From Deltaproteobacteria bacterium (lineage in GTDB: Bacteria; Desulfobacterota; Binatia; UBA9968; CAXXLF01), in assembly GCA_022571535.1 (NCBI GenBank), contig JACZXR010000089.1, positions 1 to 8,016 of the forward strand: a DNA stretch of 8,016 nt. Reading direction: 5' to 3'. The notes under the pieces were generated by a model, which did no database searches, was not told the DNA's origin, and saw only the letters and a list, made by a program, of their open reading frames with translations. Every line of letters begins with the position of its first letter. The first letter of the stretch is position 1. Below are positions 1 to 6,168 of the stretch, piece after piece. The position numbers were made by a program, and so were the translations under genes.

Positions 1-14
1 TGTGTAATCGAATT

Positions 15-266
15 CTACCTTATGTCCTCCATAATGTTATAAGCTGTACCGTGAAGGTCTTCTCTTTTCTTACGGATCAAGATGGGAAGCGTTTGTGGAA
101 TATTTAGAGACCAACCGATCGGGTGCAAAAGAGCTCCGATTCCGATGTAAAAACAGCTAAGAATATACGCCTCCCAGAATCTCCACCCCAATAGAGAAAG
201 CAATCCGGGCCCTGTAATCAGTCCAAGACCGACCCATAGGAGTAAAGAGCGCGGCCAAGAAAGCAT
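15..266 (-). CDS. Small two-helix membrane protein, hypothetical
   Basis: This is an 83-residue protein of no family I recognise. Residues about 7-27 (LLLWVGLGLITGPGLLSLLG) and about 30-50 (from FWEAYILSC to IGWSL) are hydrophobic enough for two membrane helices. A basic tail follows, with IRKKRED near residues 64-70, so an inner-membrane hairpin with a cytoplasmic C-terminus is likely by the positive-inside rule. The ATG at 266-264 is preceded by AGAGGTG (277-271) with a 4-nt spacer, a credible ribosome site that supports both the gene and this start. It reads away from the phosphoesterase gene in the same direction, about 200 bp downstream of it, so it probably has its own promoter. No function can be assigned. 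Confidence 0.6.
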   Translation of the reverse strand: MLSWPRSLLLWVGLGLITGPGLLSLLGWRFWEAYILSCFYIGIGALLHPIGWSLNIPQTLPILIRKKREDLHGTAYNIMEDIR

Positions 267-379
267 ATTTCACCTCTCTTCAAAGGAGTCCATTTTTCTC
301 CGTTTCAACACCTTTCCAGCATCCTTTAATTAACTATACCACTGTCTGGGTACCGTTGTGTAACTGAAGGGCCTGATAT

Positions 380-417
380 GAAGCAAATGGATTGCCAATT
401 GTGCCATCCATTGCTTC
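380..417. repeat. Imperfect inverted repeat (possible terminator of the phosphoesterase gene)
   Basis: The arms GAAGCAAATGGA (380-391) and TCCATTGCTTC (407-417) pair over 11 bp with one bulged A, around a 15-nt loop. The repeat lies about 50 bp downstream of the phosphoesterase stop codon. It could end that transcript, but neither side carries a T-tract, so an intrinsic terminator is not well supported. Confidence 0.3.
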
Positions 418-467
418 CACATTGACATAGAGTCTCCTCCACGGCGGTGGCTGGCGAATGCCATACT

Positions 468-1196
468 TTAATGGGTGACCCCTATCCGTGTCACTTCGAC
501 CGCACCGTCCCTCTGGAGCCGAACGACATTAACCGTGCCGGCATAGTCAGGGGACCCCGAATAATAGGCGTTGATCTGCTTGTCGCCCACACGCGCCGCT
601 GTATTCCAGTGTCCCAGGGCAACATAATCAGCGCCGGTCGCGATAAGGTCGTCACTACGGATTAGCCAGGAACCGAGAAAGCGGCCCGGGACGTCCGGTT
701 CTTCAACGTAGTGGCCGTGTGCGACAGCGAGCTGCCAGCGCGTCGAACGAGAACGCGGCCTCACCAGAGGCGACATATCCGAGTAGTCCAGGTGCGCCCT
801 GCCCCAGACCTCTATCCCAAGCCCGGGGAAAACCGCTGCTTCGGCGATGGTGAGGCCGAGTACACACACGTTCGAAGGGGCCCCCAGCTCGGCGCGTCGA
901 TAGACCGAGTCGGGTGTCAGCGGATCGTGGTTGCCAGGCAGAATCACAATCGGTGCACAGAACTCGCCCATGATTCGCGCGGCTCGATCGAGCAACGCAG
1001 ATGGCTGGCGATTGTGATCGAACGTATCGCCGGCCAGTATCAGGAGATCTGCGCGCACGGCAGTAGCAGTCACCAGAACCCCTCGGAGAACTGACAACGC
1101 ATCGGAGGAGCAGGACGAGCCAAAGCTGTTGTCGGTGCCTAGATGCAGGTCCGAGCTGTGAACAAGAACAACTTCGCGGTGCGCAGCCACGCTCAT
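468..1196 (-). CDS. SbcD/Mre11-like metallophosphoesterase (calcineurin-like), short form
   Basis: This is a two-metal phosphoesterase of the calcineurin-like superfamily, nearest in motif layout to SbcD/Mre11 exonucleases. From the ATG at 1196 it has 242 residues. The motifs appear in order: D16-x-H18 in HSSDLHLG, G56-D57 in LAGDTFDHNR, G88-N89-H90-D91 in PGNHDP, H160/H162 in AVAHGHY, and G195-H196 in ALGHWN. The last motif is usually GHxH; here the second His is replaced by Asn198. The protein ends soon after the catalytic fold, so it lacks the capping and Rad50/SbcC-contact region of full SbcD (about 400 residues), and no sbcC lies beside it. A TTG at 1214 would add six residues; I prefer the ATG because the family fold begins just after it, though neither start has a strong ribosome site. 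The gene is GC-rich compared with its flanks. Nuclease or another phosphodiesterase activity are both possible; the substrate is unknown. Confidence 0.85.
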   Translation of the reverse strand: MSVAAHREVVLVHSSDLHLGTDNSFGSSCSSDALSVLRGVLVTATAVRADLLILAGDTFDHNRQPSALLDRAARIMGEFCAPIVILPGNHDPLTPDSVYRRAELGAPSNVCVLGLTIAEAAVFPGLGIEVWGRAHLDYSDMSPLVRPRSRSTRWQLAVAHGHYVEEPDVPGRFLGSWLIRSDDLIATGADYVALGHWNTAARVGDKQINAYYSGSPDYAGTVNVVRLQRDGAVEVTRIGVTH

Positions 1197-1425
1197 AAGA
1201 CAACCCCGTGACAACCCGCCGTCGAGAACCCAAAAACGACTAACAGAGAAGACAAAGTGCCTCCATATGCCGAATTTGTACGAGAAACTATCCGATAATA
1301 GGCCGCGATGTCAACGTAAAATCGGTTTGTGGGTACAGGAGGGCATCATCAGCATGAGGTGGGTTACAGAAATTGAGAAATAGCATGAAAAAGGGGTCAA
1401 ATCGAGACAAAACAACTTCACCCTA

Positions 1426-2314
1426 TTATTTAACAACAGAGGTGATTACTGCACCCAACACAACCATCATGGCTCCCATCACAATGTATTTGGTTATACG
1501 CTCAATATCTCTAAGAAATATCGCGGCAAAAACCAGAACGAACAAGGGTACGGTATTGGAAATTGGAGATATGATGACTATTTTTCCCAAACAACGAGTA
1601 AGTATTTGATATTGTGGCCATTGCGGAGCCTATTCCGGCGCATATGTAGAAAGGCATACATCTTCTGTTGAAACTAAAAGTTCTCCATCTTGCCGACGCC
1701 CCTGTCATGGTGATTACCAGAAATGAAGTAGTAACAGATACTGCGCCGGCTAGGAGGGGATACGGCAACAAACTATCCTTCATGCCGATTTTATAGAAAA
1801 CTGTACTAAGGGCAGCAATAGCAGCAGAAAATATCGGAAACATAATATAACGTACCCTGACATCGCTAACTGCCCCTTTGCGGTAGGAGAGGATAGCGAC
1901 TCCAATTACTATTAGACTAGTCCCCAAGAGAATTGGAATGGTCACCTTTTCTCCCAAGAGCAATATGGCGAAGCCGGTACTAAACACGGGCGTGGTGGAA
2001 CGAAGAGGAATAGCCAGAGCGACTCCTATTCTTTCGACGCCCTTAACAGTTAGAAACCGCGTCATGCCAGGGTGAAATATCCTTACCAACACAAACATCA
2101 GAACTGCCGGTCGCCATAGCTCCTTGATTGGAGAATAGATCAGAGCAACCATGCACATTAAGAGAGCATTTACTCCCAGGGTAGAGATAACTGCTGTGTG
2201 CGGATCAGAGTAAGCCAAACCCTTTTTTATCAGAATATTATTTTCTGCATGCATGACCGCACTGATCATTGCCAGTAAGACCGGCAGCATTAAATATGTA
2301 TTCTGATCCAACAC
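1426..2314 (-). pseudogene. EamA/DMT-superfamily transporter, frameshifted near its 3' end
   Basis: This encodes a ten-helix inner-membrane permease of the drug/metabolite transporter superfamily, made of two EamA repeats (about residues 8-138 and 150-290). Typical signs are RSTTPVFSTGFAILLLGEK ending repeat one, and the matching SNTVPLFVLVFAAIFLRDIE in repeat two. The GTG at 2314 is the likeliest start, with a weak AGGG upstream. The starting frame runs well to about position 1607 (SAMATISN). It then becomes non-family sequence and stops at 1511. The frame one base over reads GKIVIISPISNTVPLF onward from 1587 through the final helix to TAA at 1428-1426, restoring a normal length of about 296 residues. 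The shift therefore lies between about 1607 and 1586. It is consistent with loss of two bases in the AATAT-like stretch near 1606-1603, or with one extra base. It may be a real inactivation or a sequencing error. The substrate is unknown; metabolite or amino-acid export is usual in the family. Confidence 0.85.
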
Positions 2315-2681
2315 TAGATGCCCTGAGATTGGCAGCTCATGGCTTGGAAATTATGTCTGCCACGATCGGCTATGACAGATCAAGGTATATCGACCACGGG
2401 GTTTGAACCCCGTGGTCGAGCAAAGGGAAGAGCTACCGCTTCTCCCCTTTGGAAACCCCATCGGTTTTGTGCCCGCGGCAAGCCGCGGGGTTATCCAACT
2501 AATGTTTTAAATGAACTATTTTTGTCATATCTTGTCCATTTTTGGTTCTTCATACTCGTTACCAGGGTAAGTTTAGCACAGCCCGGGTCTTAAAAAGTCT
2601 AGGTTTTAAACCACTTGGGGATCCCTTTACCAGCGCTGGCATCCCGCTTGCATATCCACCAAACGATAAGGAGACAAAACC
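2315..2681. other. Non-coding stretch between the transporter and lipoprotein genes
   Basis: This 367-bp gap separates two divergently read genes, so it must contain promoters for both. I see no convincing -35/-10 pair. It contains the first copy of the triple-hairpin repeat at 2379-2498, and the open frames crossing it are by-products of that repeat. At its right end AAGGAG (2668-2673), 8 nt before the ATG, is the ribosome site of the lipoprotein gene. Confidence 0.5.
2379..2498. repeat. 120-bp triple-hairpin interspersed repeat, copy 1
   Basis: This matches 4092-4210 with about five mismatches and one single-base gap. It contains three successive hairpins. The first is a perfect palindrome with 13-bp arms (CGACCACGGGGTT at 2391-2403, its complement at 2406-2418). 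The second pairs CAAAGGGAAGAGC (2421-2433) with GCTTCTCCCCTTTG (about 2438-2451) with a bulge. The third pairs CCCGCGGC (2472-2479) with GCCGCGGG (2482-2489) around AA. It carries no coding gene. Intergenic location and dyad symmetry are typical of REP/BIME-like or MITE-like sequences mobilised in trans, for example by IS200-type (Y1) transposases. No transposase lies in the window, so that link is inference. Confidence 0.8.
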
Positions 2682-3101
2682 ATGCGAAGGCTCTTGATAT
2701 GGATAGTCATGATAGGAATCCTGGCTGGTTGTGATATCAATCTTTCCCCGCCCCGCCGCAGCGGTCTCCCGCCTGGGCATGGCGGTATCCCACCCGGTCA
2801 TGGTGGCATCCCACCCGGGCAGGCCAAGAAAATGGGGCCGCCGCCTATTGTTGTGGTGGGGATCCCGAGCTTCAAGTTGATCCCAGGGAGCAATGTCTCT
2901 GTGATGGTTGAGGTGGACGCTGAAGTTTTCCGCGCAAATGGCCTTTATTACTATCTCCATGACAGAGTCTGGTACACGGGTAGAAGCTATCGTGGCCCAT
3001 GGAACACAATCGCACATCAAGACCTGCCCCCTGGTCTACGGGGAAGGTCCTCCAAGAAGCTGAAGGCAAAGGGTAAGGGCAGGAAGAAAAATAAAAGATA
3101 G
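2682..3101 (+). CDS. Small lipoprotein with PPGHGG repeats and a basic tail
   Basis: This is a 139-residue probable lipoprotein of unknown role. Residues 1-16 form a short lipoprotein signal ending in the lipobox L14-A15-G16-C17. Residue +2 is Asp (C17-D18), which by the enterobacterial Lol rule would favour retention in the inner membrane. Residues 28-48 are three seven-residue repeats of the form G-(L/I)-P-P-G-(H/Q)-(G/A). A compact segment follows with YYYLHDRVWYTGRSYRGPW near residues 88-106 and DLPPGLRG after it. That aromatic pattern recurs in small envelope proteins of Deltaproteobacteria-like genomes as I remember them. The last 16 or so residues are almost all Lys, Arg and Gly and would bind polyanions. 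The start is well set by AAGGAG 8 nt before the ATG. It is the only plus-strand gene and ends 144 bp from the convergent djlA-like gene. Confidence 0.8.
   Translation: MRRLLIWIVMIGILAGCDINLSPPRRSGLPPGHGGIPPGHGGIPPGQAKKMGPPPIVVVGIPSFKLIPGSNVSVMVEVDAEVFRANGLYYYLHDRVWYTGRSYRGPWNTIAHQDLPPGLRGRSSKKLKAKGKGRKKNKR
2763..2825 (+). repeat. Three tandem 21-bp repeats inside the lipoprotein gene
   Basis: Units 2763-2783, 2784-2804 and 2805-2825 each encode a seven-residue Gly-Pro-rich unit and stay in frame. Unit length can change by slippage without breaking the gene. The units differ at several third positions, so the expansion is not very recent. Confidence 0.75.
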
Positions 3102-3172
3102 GGCCGAGTCTACGTCTGATGTTTGACGAAATTCTTCTCAATCCCTATGGAGTCGCGGTCCATGACTCCACG

Positions 3173-3245
3173 GGGCCAGGCCCCAAAGCCACGAATCTGT
3201 CTGCCGGAGCACAGGCAGGCGTAAGTCCGTGGTACGGGGTTTACT
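3173..3245. repeat. Hairpin repeat of the second family, copy 1, between convergent genes
   Basis: The last 25 bp (3221-3245) are identical to 7971-7995, and the left part (GGCCCCAAAGCCACG, 3179-3193) resembles 7948-7967. The stem CCACG (3189-3193) pairs with CGTGG (3228-3232). Compared with the other copy it holds about 24 extra bases, which form an inner hairpin CTGCC/GGCAG (3201-3205 and 3214-3218). A further GGGGCC/GGCCCC dyad lies at 3172-3184. The repeat ends immediately beside the djlA stop codon, so it may serve as the transcription end for both convergent genes. Confidence 0.7.
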
Positions 3246-3968
3246 TCAAAAATTCCGTTCCTTTCGAATGGCCGAATAGGCATTGTTGATGCTTTTAAAT
3301 TTCTTCTCGGAAAACGCAACGAGCTCGGTCCCAAGATGGGCTACCTTATCTGGATGGTATTGGGAGGCAAGCTGACGATAGGCCTTTTTAATTTCTTTTA
3401 TGTCCACCGTCGGCGTTAAGCCAAGGGTGGCATAATGATCTCTCTTTTTCGCAAGTGCGTAACGTGATTTTATGTGTTCATGCTCTTCTTTTCCAATCCT
3501 CAAAAAGGCAATAATTTGTTGGATTGCCTCATCCTCACCCTTTGTCACAACATGGTCTGCCACGACAACTTGGTAAACCAGATCCAGTATAAGCAGTCGC
3601 TGCTGCTTACTCGCGAACTGATCAAAGACCTTACAGACCTCGTAAAGGTCGGGATCCACGCGTTGTGTCTCTGCAATCATGGCATCAATAAATCGCAGTT
3701 CCATTCCACCGTAATGAAGACCCCTTGAAAAGAAATTGTGAATCGTTTTTCGCTCGGCCTCCGACATGGAGCCATCTGCCATAGAGATCTTGGTCAAGAT
3801 CGCCACAAGGCAGCTAATAAAGACCTGCTCTTGTTTGTGGGCAGTAGCACGGCCGGTGGACGGCACTTGCGCCCCTCTGGACATGACATGTTGCAATGCT
3901 CCTCCCACGACGGCCCCAAAAGGCCCCCCAAACATGAAACCAATTCCTGCCCCTAGCAACCAACCCAT
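3246..3968 (-). CDS. djlA: DjlA-like membrane-anchored J-domain co-chaperone (TerB + DnaJ domains)
   Basis: This is a DnaJ-family protein of 240 residues with the DjlA layout. Residues 1-27 are a Gly-rich hydrophobic anchor with glycine-zipper spacing. Residues about 44-165 are a helical TerB-like domain with acidic motifs KISMADGSMSEAE (60-72) and VVVADHVVTKGEDEAI (134-149). Residues about 176-240 are a J domain with DHYATLGL at its start and the invariant H205-P206-D207, preceded by the basic helix IKKAYRQLASQY. The HPD loop stimulates the ATPase of DnaK, so the protein should recruit DnaK to the membrane; in E. coli DjlA is linked to envelope stress and capsule control. E. coli DjlA has about 270 residues, so the length is close. 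The start is supported by AAAGGGAG (3984-3977), 8 nt before the ATG. No dnaK or tellurite-resistance gene lies nearby. Confidence 0.9.
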   Translation of the reverse strand: MGWLLGAGIGFMFGGPFGAVVGGALQHVMSRGAQVPSTGRATAHKQEQVFISCLVAILTKISMADGSMSEAERKTIHNFFSRGLHYGGMELRFIDAMIAETQRVDPDLYEVCKVFDQFASKQQRLLILDLVYQVVVADHVVTKGEDEAIQQIIAFLRIGKEEHEHIKSRYALAKKRDHYATLGLTPTVDIKEIKKAYRQLASQYHPDKVAHLGTELVAFSEKKFKSINNAYSAIRKERNF

Positions 3969-4091
3969 AACAGAATCTCCCTTTCAAGACACGGCTAACA
4001 AGACCCAAGTAATCCCGAAATAACCGCCGGCAACCCAGGCGAGCCATTCCTCGTTTTGGGCAGAAAGCATGAACTAACGGCCAATATGTCA

Positions 4092-4210
4092 ATCAAGTTA
4101 TATCGACCACGGGGTTTGAACCCCGTGGTCGACCAAAGGGAAGAGCTACCGCTTCTCCCCTTTGGATATCCCATCGGTTTTGTGCCCGCTGCAAGCCGCG
4201 GGGTTACCAA
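4092..4210. repeat. 120-bp triple-hairpin interspersed repeat, copy 2
   Basis: This is the second copy of the element at 2379-2498, in the same orientation. The perfect 13-bp-arm palindrome (4104-4131) is unchanged. In the second hairpin a G-to-C change improves the outer pairing (CCAAAGGG with CCCTTTGG). The third hairpin is weakened by one change (CCCGCTGC opposite GCCGCGGG). The first hairpin is thus the best-preserved structure. An open frame reading through it is a by-product of the repeat. Confidence 0.8.
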
Positions 4211-4428
4211 TAATATTGTAATTGACTTGTTACTGAATAGCAGGGTCGAAGAGGAAAATGAGGACCATTTATCTTACATTCTCCGGGCTTCTATTTCTTC
4301 TCAATCCATCCCCTTTTATCTCAGTCCGGTATCGGATCGCTAACAAGTGATAGACGACCTTAGCCAGTCTCTACAATCCCTCTGAGGCTTTGTTCCCGCC
4401 AGCATGCAGTTAGAGATCCCGTGACAGC

Positions 4429-4479
4429 GACACTCCTTCGCTCTTTATTTCCCCGGTGCGTCGGAGGCGAAAAAGTGTC
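4429..4479 (-). repeat. 13-bp stem inverted repeat, better paired as minus-strand RNA
   Basis: The arms are 4429-4441 (GACACTCCTTCGC) and 4467-4479 (GCGAAAAAGTGTC) around a 25-nt loop. As DNA, 11 of 13 positions match. As RNA read from the minus strand the two mismatches become G-U wobbles, so all 13 pairs form. This hints at a structure kept in minus-strand transcripts, or at the end of a decayed insertion sequence. Confidence 0.45.
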
Positions 4480-4586
4480 AATTCTCAATCAGCTGGAACC
4501 CGCTCTGGGCTTAGGTTTGCTCAGGTTCAGAGCGCTAGCATGCAATTACAGAGCTAATTAACTGCGCCCTAGTATCATCTTGTCTT

Positions 4587-4617
4587 GCTGAAGGCCGCCC
4601 TTCAGCGCCTGTACAGG
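4587..4617. repeat. Hairpin followed by a 10-bp palindrome
   Basis: GCTGAAGG (4587-4594) pairs perfectly with CCTTCAGC (4599-4606) around a 4-nt loop. The perfect palindrome CCTGTACAGG (4608-4617) follows one base later. The first could be a transcript end and the second a small dimer-binding site; neither has other support. Confidence 0.35.
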
Positions 4618-4724
4618 TATTGCTGTTGGTTGATTAAGGCCAGGACAATAATGGGCAAAAAATGCGAAATCCTGTGCATGAAGGAAACGACAGTATTCCG
4701 ATTCAAAGAAAACTAGTTTGCATG

Positions 4725-4755
4725 CCCGCCGCCGTCATAGATAGAAGGAGGCGGG
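4725..4755 (-). terminator. Possible terminator of the beta-propeller gene
   Basis: CCCGCCGCC (4725-4733) and GGAGGCGGG (4747-4755) pair at 8 of 9 positions around a 13-nt loop, beginning 10 bp after the beta-propeller stop codon. On the minus strand it is followed by mixed sequence with a short TTTT 10 or so bases later, so it is a weak candidate. Confidence 0.3.
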
Positions 4756-4765
4756 TGTGCAGTGC

Positions 4766-5914
4766 CTAATGGCCTGCGGGGTCGTTCCACTCAGGCAGCA
4801 GCACGATCAGATTTGGGTTGAGGCCCTGATCCTTGAAAGTGTCGATGCTCTTGACGACCTTCTCCTCCTTGAGGTCGATGACCGTGATCGAGCCGTCGCT
4901 CATGCTCGGCAGGCTGAGGAGATTGTTCTGCACGAAGGCGTATCGCCCGTCCTTGGTGAACGCCACGTGGTGGGCGCCCGGCGCCGCCGGGATCGACTTC
5001 AGGAGCTTGGGCTGTTTGGGGTCCTTGCCGACGTCGAAGATGTGGAACTGTCCGGGATTGGCCGTCGTGAGATAGAGCCGGTCGCCCTTCGGGTTGAAGT
5101 ACATCTCGAGCGGCACCCCGCCATTATACGGCTTGAGGTCCACGGCCTGATGGACGTCGAAGTCCTTCTTCGCGGGGTTCCAGACCGCCGCCCATAGACT
5201 GGCGCCGAACATGTTGGTGATGTAGGCGATCGGCGGGTTGGTGCCAGGCATAAACAGGATCTCCACCGGCGCCTCGCCCGACGGCGACGGCTTGTTGGAA
5301 ACCTTGTGTGAGTTCAGAGGCTTGCCGGTGCTGGCCTCAATCACGGTGATGGTCTCGCCGGGGTCAGTGAGGTCGTGTTTAATTGTCCCCGTGATGAGGA
5401 TGCGGTCAATGCCCTCGTGTATCGCGATTCCGTGCGGGTAGGGCTTCGGCGTGTGCACGGTCTTGAGGGGCTTGTCGCTGACTGCGTCGCCGATGATGAC
5501 CGTGTTCGAGCCCATGCAGGCGAGGTACCACTTGCTGTTGTCGCCCGAAAAGATGATGTCCTCGCCGACCTCGCAGTCGGGCACGGAAACAACGTTGGTC
5601 CGGTAAGGAAAGCGCTTGAGGTCCATCACGTAAAGGGCGTTCTGGCCAAACACCGTCATGTACGCCTTGCTGGCGTCGCGATTGTAGAAGATGTGATGGT
5701 TGTGTAGGTCGTGCGGCAGCGGCATGTCAACCAGGATCTTTCCGAAGTTGGGCGAATTTGGATCGACGTCAATGATGGCGATACCTTCCTTGCGGAACGT
5801 CTGCCCCGGTTTGGTCTCGTAGTTCACCATGGCTAGGATCTCGGCCTGGGCCAGTGCGGGTATCACGGTGAGCAGTGCAATTCCTGCGAAGCTCCAACAT
5901 AACAATCTTTTCAT
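4766..5914 (-). CDS. Exported YVTN/YncE-like beta-propeller protein, His-rich
   Basis: This is a 382-residue protein with a Sec signal peptide: K2-R3, a hydrophobic core at about 4-20, and likely cleavage after A22-Q23-A24. The mature part is a repeated beta-propeller of the YVTN/YncE kind. Blade ends recur as IAIIDVDP (45-52), ALYVMDL (93-99), ITVIEASTG (189-197), FHIFDVG (290-296) and ITVIDL (343-348). Histidines cluster at equivalent blade starts: H68, H71, H73-H74 (HDLHNHH), H161 and H166 (YPHGIAIHEG), and H315-H316 (GAHHVAF). These suggest a metal or cofactor site facing the propeller channel, loosely recalling SBP56/methanethiol oxidase and copper propellers, but I cannot assign an enzyme. 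GGAGG (5928-5924) lies 9 nt before the ATG. The gene is markedly GC-rich, stands alone between AT-richer non-coding DNA, and may be acquired. Confidence 0.85.
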   Translation of the reverse strand: MKRLLCWSFAGIALLTVIPALAQAEILAMVNYETKPGQTFRKEGIAIIDVDPNSPNFGKILVDMPLPHDLHNHHIFYNRDASKAYMTVFGQNALYVMDLKRFPYRTNVVSVPDCEVGEDIIFSGDNSKWYLACMGSNTVIIGDAVSDKPLKTVHTPKPYPHGIAIHEGIDRILITGTIKHDLTDPGETITVIEASTGKPLNSHKVSNKPSPSGEAPVEILFMPGTNPPIAYITNMFGASLWAAVWNPAKKDFDVHQAVDLKPYNGGVPLEMYFNPKGDRLYLTTANPGQFHIFDVGKDPKQPKLLKSIPAAPGAHHVAFTKDGRYAFVQNNLLSLPSMSDGSITVIDLKEEKVVKSIDTFKDQGLNPNLIVLLPEWNDPAGH

Positions 5915-6168
5915 AGCGTAATTCCTCCAATCCGTTTGTTAGTTCGTCAATCATGCGCGTGTGTGATTCCGAATTAAACTCTGAGAGGAGTCTAAACCCT
6001 TCGGCTTCCGCGCGTGGATGTTCGCGGCTGGCTCTAACCTTTCATTCCCCCCCCCTGAGAAACAGTTCCCGTTTGGCCTCACATCCACAGCAAGCCATTT
6101 CAAAGCTGGGGGGGGGGCTTAATGTATTGATACGAATGCATTAATATCACCGGGGAAAATGTTGTCAA

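Larger units (their letters stand above)
4211..4765. other. Non-coding stretch of about 555 bp, no gene recognised
   Basis: I find no protein or RNA gene here. It holds several dyads: a long stem at 4429-4479, a hairpin plus palindrome at 4587-4617, and CGCTCTG/CAGAGCG arms at 4501-4507 and 4528-4534. A 22-bp near-direct repeat with four mismatches occurs at 4397-4418 and 4533-4554, centred on AGCATGCA. The stretch may be debris of decayed mobile elements; it lies downstream of the beta-propeller gene and upstream of the djlA-like gene, so the djlA promoter should lie near its left end. Confidence 0.5.

Noticed and set aside
703..1233. Arg/Ser-rich minus-strand frame of 176 codons and the 127-codon plus-strand frame at 711-1094
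   Set aside because: Both overlap the phosphoesterase, have skewed composition and no family features; they are frame shadows in GC-rich DNA.
1385..1415. AAAAAGGGGTCAAATCGAGAC-like string resembling sequence seen near IS200-type transposases
   Set aside because: There is a single copy, no clear dyad and no transposase; likeness from memory is not enough to call a feature.
2396..2412. tRNA-like T-arm (GGGGTTTGAACCCC) in the triple-hairpin repeat
   Set aside because: It is part of a longer perfect palindrome, and no acceptor, D or anticodon arms can be placed around it.
2559..3020. Minus-strand open frame of 153 codons opposite the lipoprotein gene
   Set aside because: The plus-strand gene has a strong ribosome site, a lipobox and in-frame repeats; the antisense frame has none.
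2379..4210. CRISPR array or composite transposon formed by the two 120-bp repeats
   Set aside because: There are only two units, 1.7 kb apart with ordinary genes between them, no spacers, no cas gene and no transposase.
4056..4343. Open frame of 95 codons on the plus strand over the second triple-hairpin repeat
   Set aside because: Most of it translates the repeat itself, it lacks a ribosome site, and the same kind of frame appears over copy 1 with a different extent.
4757..5197. Long plus-strand open frame, and others at 5375-5707
   Set aside because: They are antisense to the beta-propeller gene, whose family motifs are clear, and arise from its high GC content.
5951..6098. Cys-rich short frame from ATG 6098 on the minus strand
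   Set aside because: It has no ribosome site and hits a stop right after the nine-base G run; reading on requires assuming a run-length error.
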